DNA from: Luteolibacter sp. Y139
GTDB lineage: Bacteria; Verrucomicrobiota; Verrucomicrobiia; Verrucomicrobiales; Akkermansiaceae
Assembly: GCF_038066715.1 (NCBI RefSeq)
Contig: NZ_JBBUKT010000012.1
Location: 145,045-209,044, forward strand
Direction of reading: 5' to 3'
Length of the DNA stretch: 64,000 nt
The translations under genes were made by a program, and so were the position numbers. Position 1 is the first letter of the stretch; every line of letters begins with the position of its first letter. The notes beneath the pieces were generated by a model. It was not told the DNA's origin. It worked only from the letters and a program-made list of their open reading frames with translations, and searched no databases. This document shows, in pieces, positions 63,502 through 64,000 of this stretch.

Positions 63502-63972
63502 ATGCCTCCCCGTCCCCTCCACCGTTGGAAATCCTTCTGGTTCGGCGTCCTCGTCTTCAGCTTCCTCGGCTGGTCGTGGATGGCATCCATCGAAAAGCCC
63601 GGCGGCATCGCAATTGGAACTCCAGTGCTCGAAGCGGGCATGGCGTACACCGGCGGAAGCATGGTGCTTTTCTCCAGCGGACCACCGGGAAGTTTCGGTA
63701 TCGGGCTCTTCAGCTATCCGATGGCACCCGAACCAACGTGGTTTCCATCTGGGATCGAGGCCCAATATTCTCGATCTCACGGCGTCAGCGAAACCACTCA
63801 CGGAACACTTCCGAGCGGTGCGCAGACGATTTCCATCTCATGCGGATTCTCTTCGACCCACTGCCACGTCCGAGTCGCCCACTGGCTCCTCATCCCTTTC
63901 TTCCTGCTCATCTGGTCTGGCTTTCTCTTCTACCGTTACCGGCGAACGGAACGCCGCGCCGCAGGCGCATAG
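63502..63972 (+). CDS. Two-helix membrane protein flanked by palindromic repeats
   Basis: The 156-residue protein has a first helix SFWFGVLVFSFLGWSWMA (about residues 11-28), a Gly/Ser-rich extracytoplasmic domain of about 90 residues, and a second helix HWLLIPFFLLIWSGFLFY followed by RYRRTERRAAGA. The plan and both helix ends resemble the protein at 27725-28222, so they are probably paralogues. The N-terminus starts MPPRPLHRWK, and no ribosome-binding site is obvious before ATG 63502. The function is unknown. Confidence 0.7.
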   Translation: MPPRPLHRWKSFWFGVLVFSFLGWSWMASIEKPGGIAIGTPVLEAGMAYTGGSMVLFSSGPPGSFGIGLFSYPMAPEPTWFPSGIEAQYSRSHGVSETTHGTLPSGAQTISISCGFSSTHCHVRVAHWLLIPFFLLIWSGFLFYRYRRTERRAAGA

Positions 63973-63973
63973 G

Positions 63974-63998
63974 GGGTGTCGACGTTCCGTCGACACCC
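63974..63998. repeat. Palindromic hairpin repeat, copy 2
   Basis: GGGTGTCGACG (63974-63984), loop TTC (63985-63987), CGTCGACACCC (63988-63998): a perfect 11-bp stem. It is 2 bp after the stop of the membrane protein gene. There is no T run inside the window; the window ends two bases later. Confidence 0.85.
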
Positions 63999-64000
63999 GG

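Noticed and set aside
1..64000. CRISPR array, prophage, integrase, transposase, tRNA or rRNA genes
   Set aside because: Looked for but not seen; short or divergent tRNAs could have been missed by eye.

Overview
This window looks like part of a GC-rich Verrucomicrobiota chromosome, probably Verrucomicrobiaceae (Luteolibacter/Haloferula-like). The reasons are the very large secreted proteins with autotransporter-type beta-strand repeats and SGNH/Ig/TSP3-like modules, a double-length UvrA of the kind known from Chlamydia (same PVC superphylum), CPBP proteases, Hanks-type kinases and a DUF1080 protein. The taxon is inferred; there is no rRNA gene to confirm it. I saw no phage, transposase, CRISPR array, rRNA or tRNA.

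Layout. 1-3 kb: minus-strand operon CPBP protease - thiL - SnoaL-like protein with ATGA overlaps, then a DUF1080 gene cut by the window edge. 3-8.5 kb: a second CPBP protease and two tandem paralogous membrane Ser/Thr kinases. 8.5-15 kb: truncated hemoglobin, a tandem-fused UvrA with four ATPase modules, and a small membrane protein. 15-18.4 kb: a W-rich/QPK-rich exported protein and a trypsin-like secreted protein. 

18.8-28.2 kb is the most interesting region. Two divergent operons share a 52-bp gap. One is HAD phosphatase - sulfatase-like hydrolase - HemN-like radical SAM - second radical SAM. The other is LRR protein - ATP-grasp-like protein - two tandem flavin-halogenase-like proteins - membrane protein. 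The core matches the uncharacterised set named after Salmonella STM4011-STM4015. The halogenase pair, one member with a degenerate active site, is an addition.

28.3-33.5 kb: alanine racemase, glutathione peroxidase, then a malonate uptake/activation operon (madL-madM-matB). A divergent FCD-type GntR regulator and a perfect TTGTATACAA-type operator lie at its head; a second operator lies 2.8 kb downstream, in front of a giant SGNH protein. 33.6-46.3 kb: secreted enzymes and surface proteins (SGNH, TPR-sulfotransferase, beta-strand-repeat protein, endo/exonuclease/phosphatase-like protein, CBM9-like protein, C25-like peptidase). 46.3-50.8 kb: oxidative stress block (ankyrin protein, catalase, divergent OxyR-like regulator) and a MATE pump. 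50.8-57 kb: a possible 39-codon gene between two terminators, a Gly-rich RRM protein, a fatty-acid desaturase, a GH-GT2 fusion, a beta-propeller-like protein and queA. 57.2-62.8 kb: envelope operon (Lon-like pseudoprotease, DegP-like protease, OmpA-domain protein, M23 peptidase). 62.8-64 kb: repeats, a thioesterase and a membrane protein flanked by two copies of a palindromic hairpin.

Annotations rest on motifs read by eye; no similarity search was possible.
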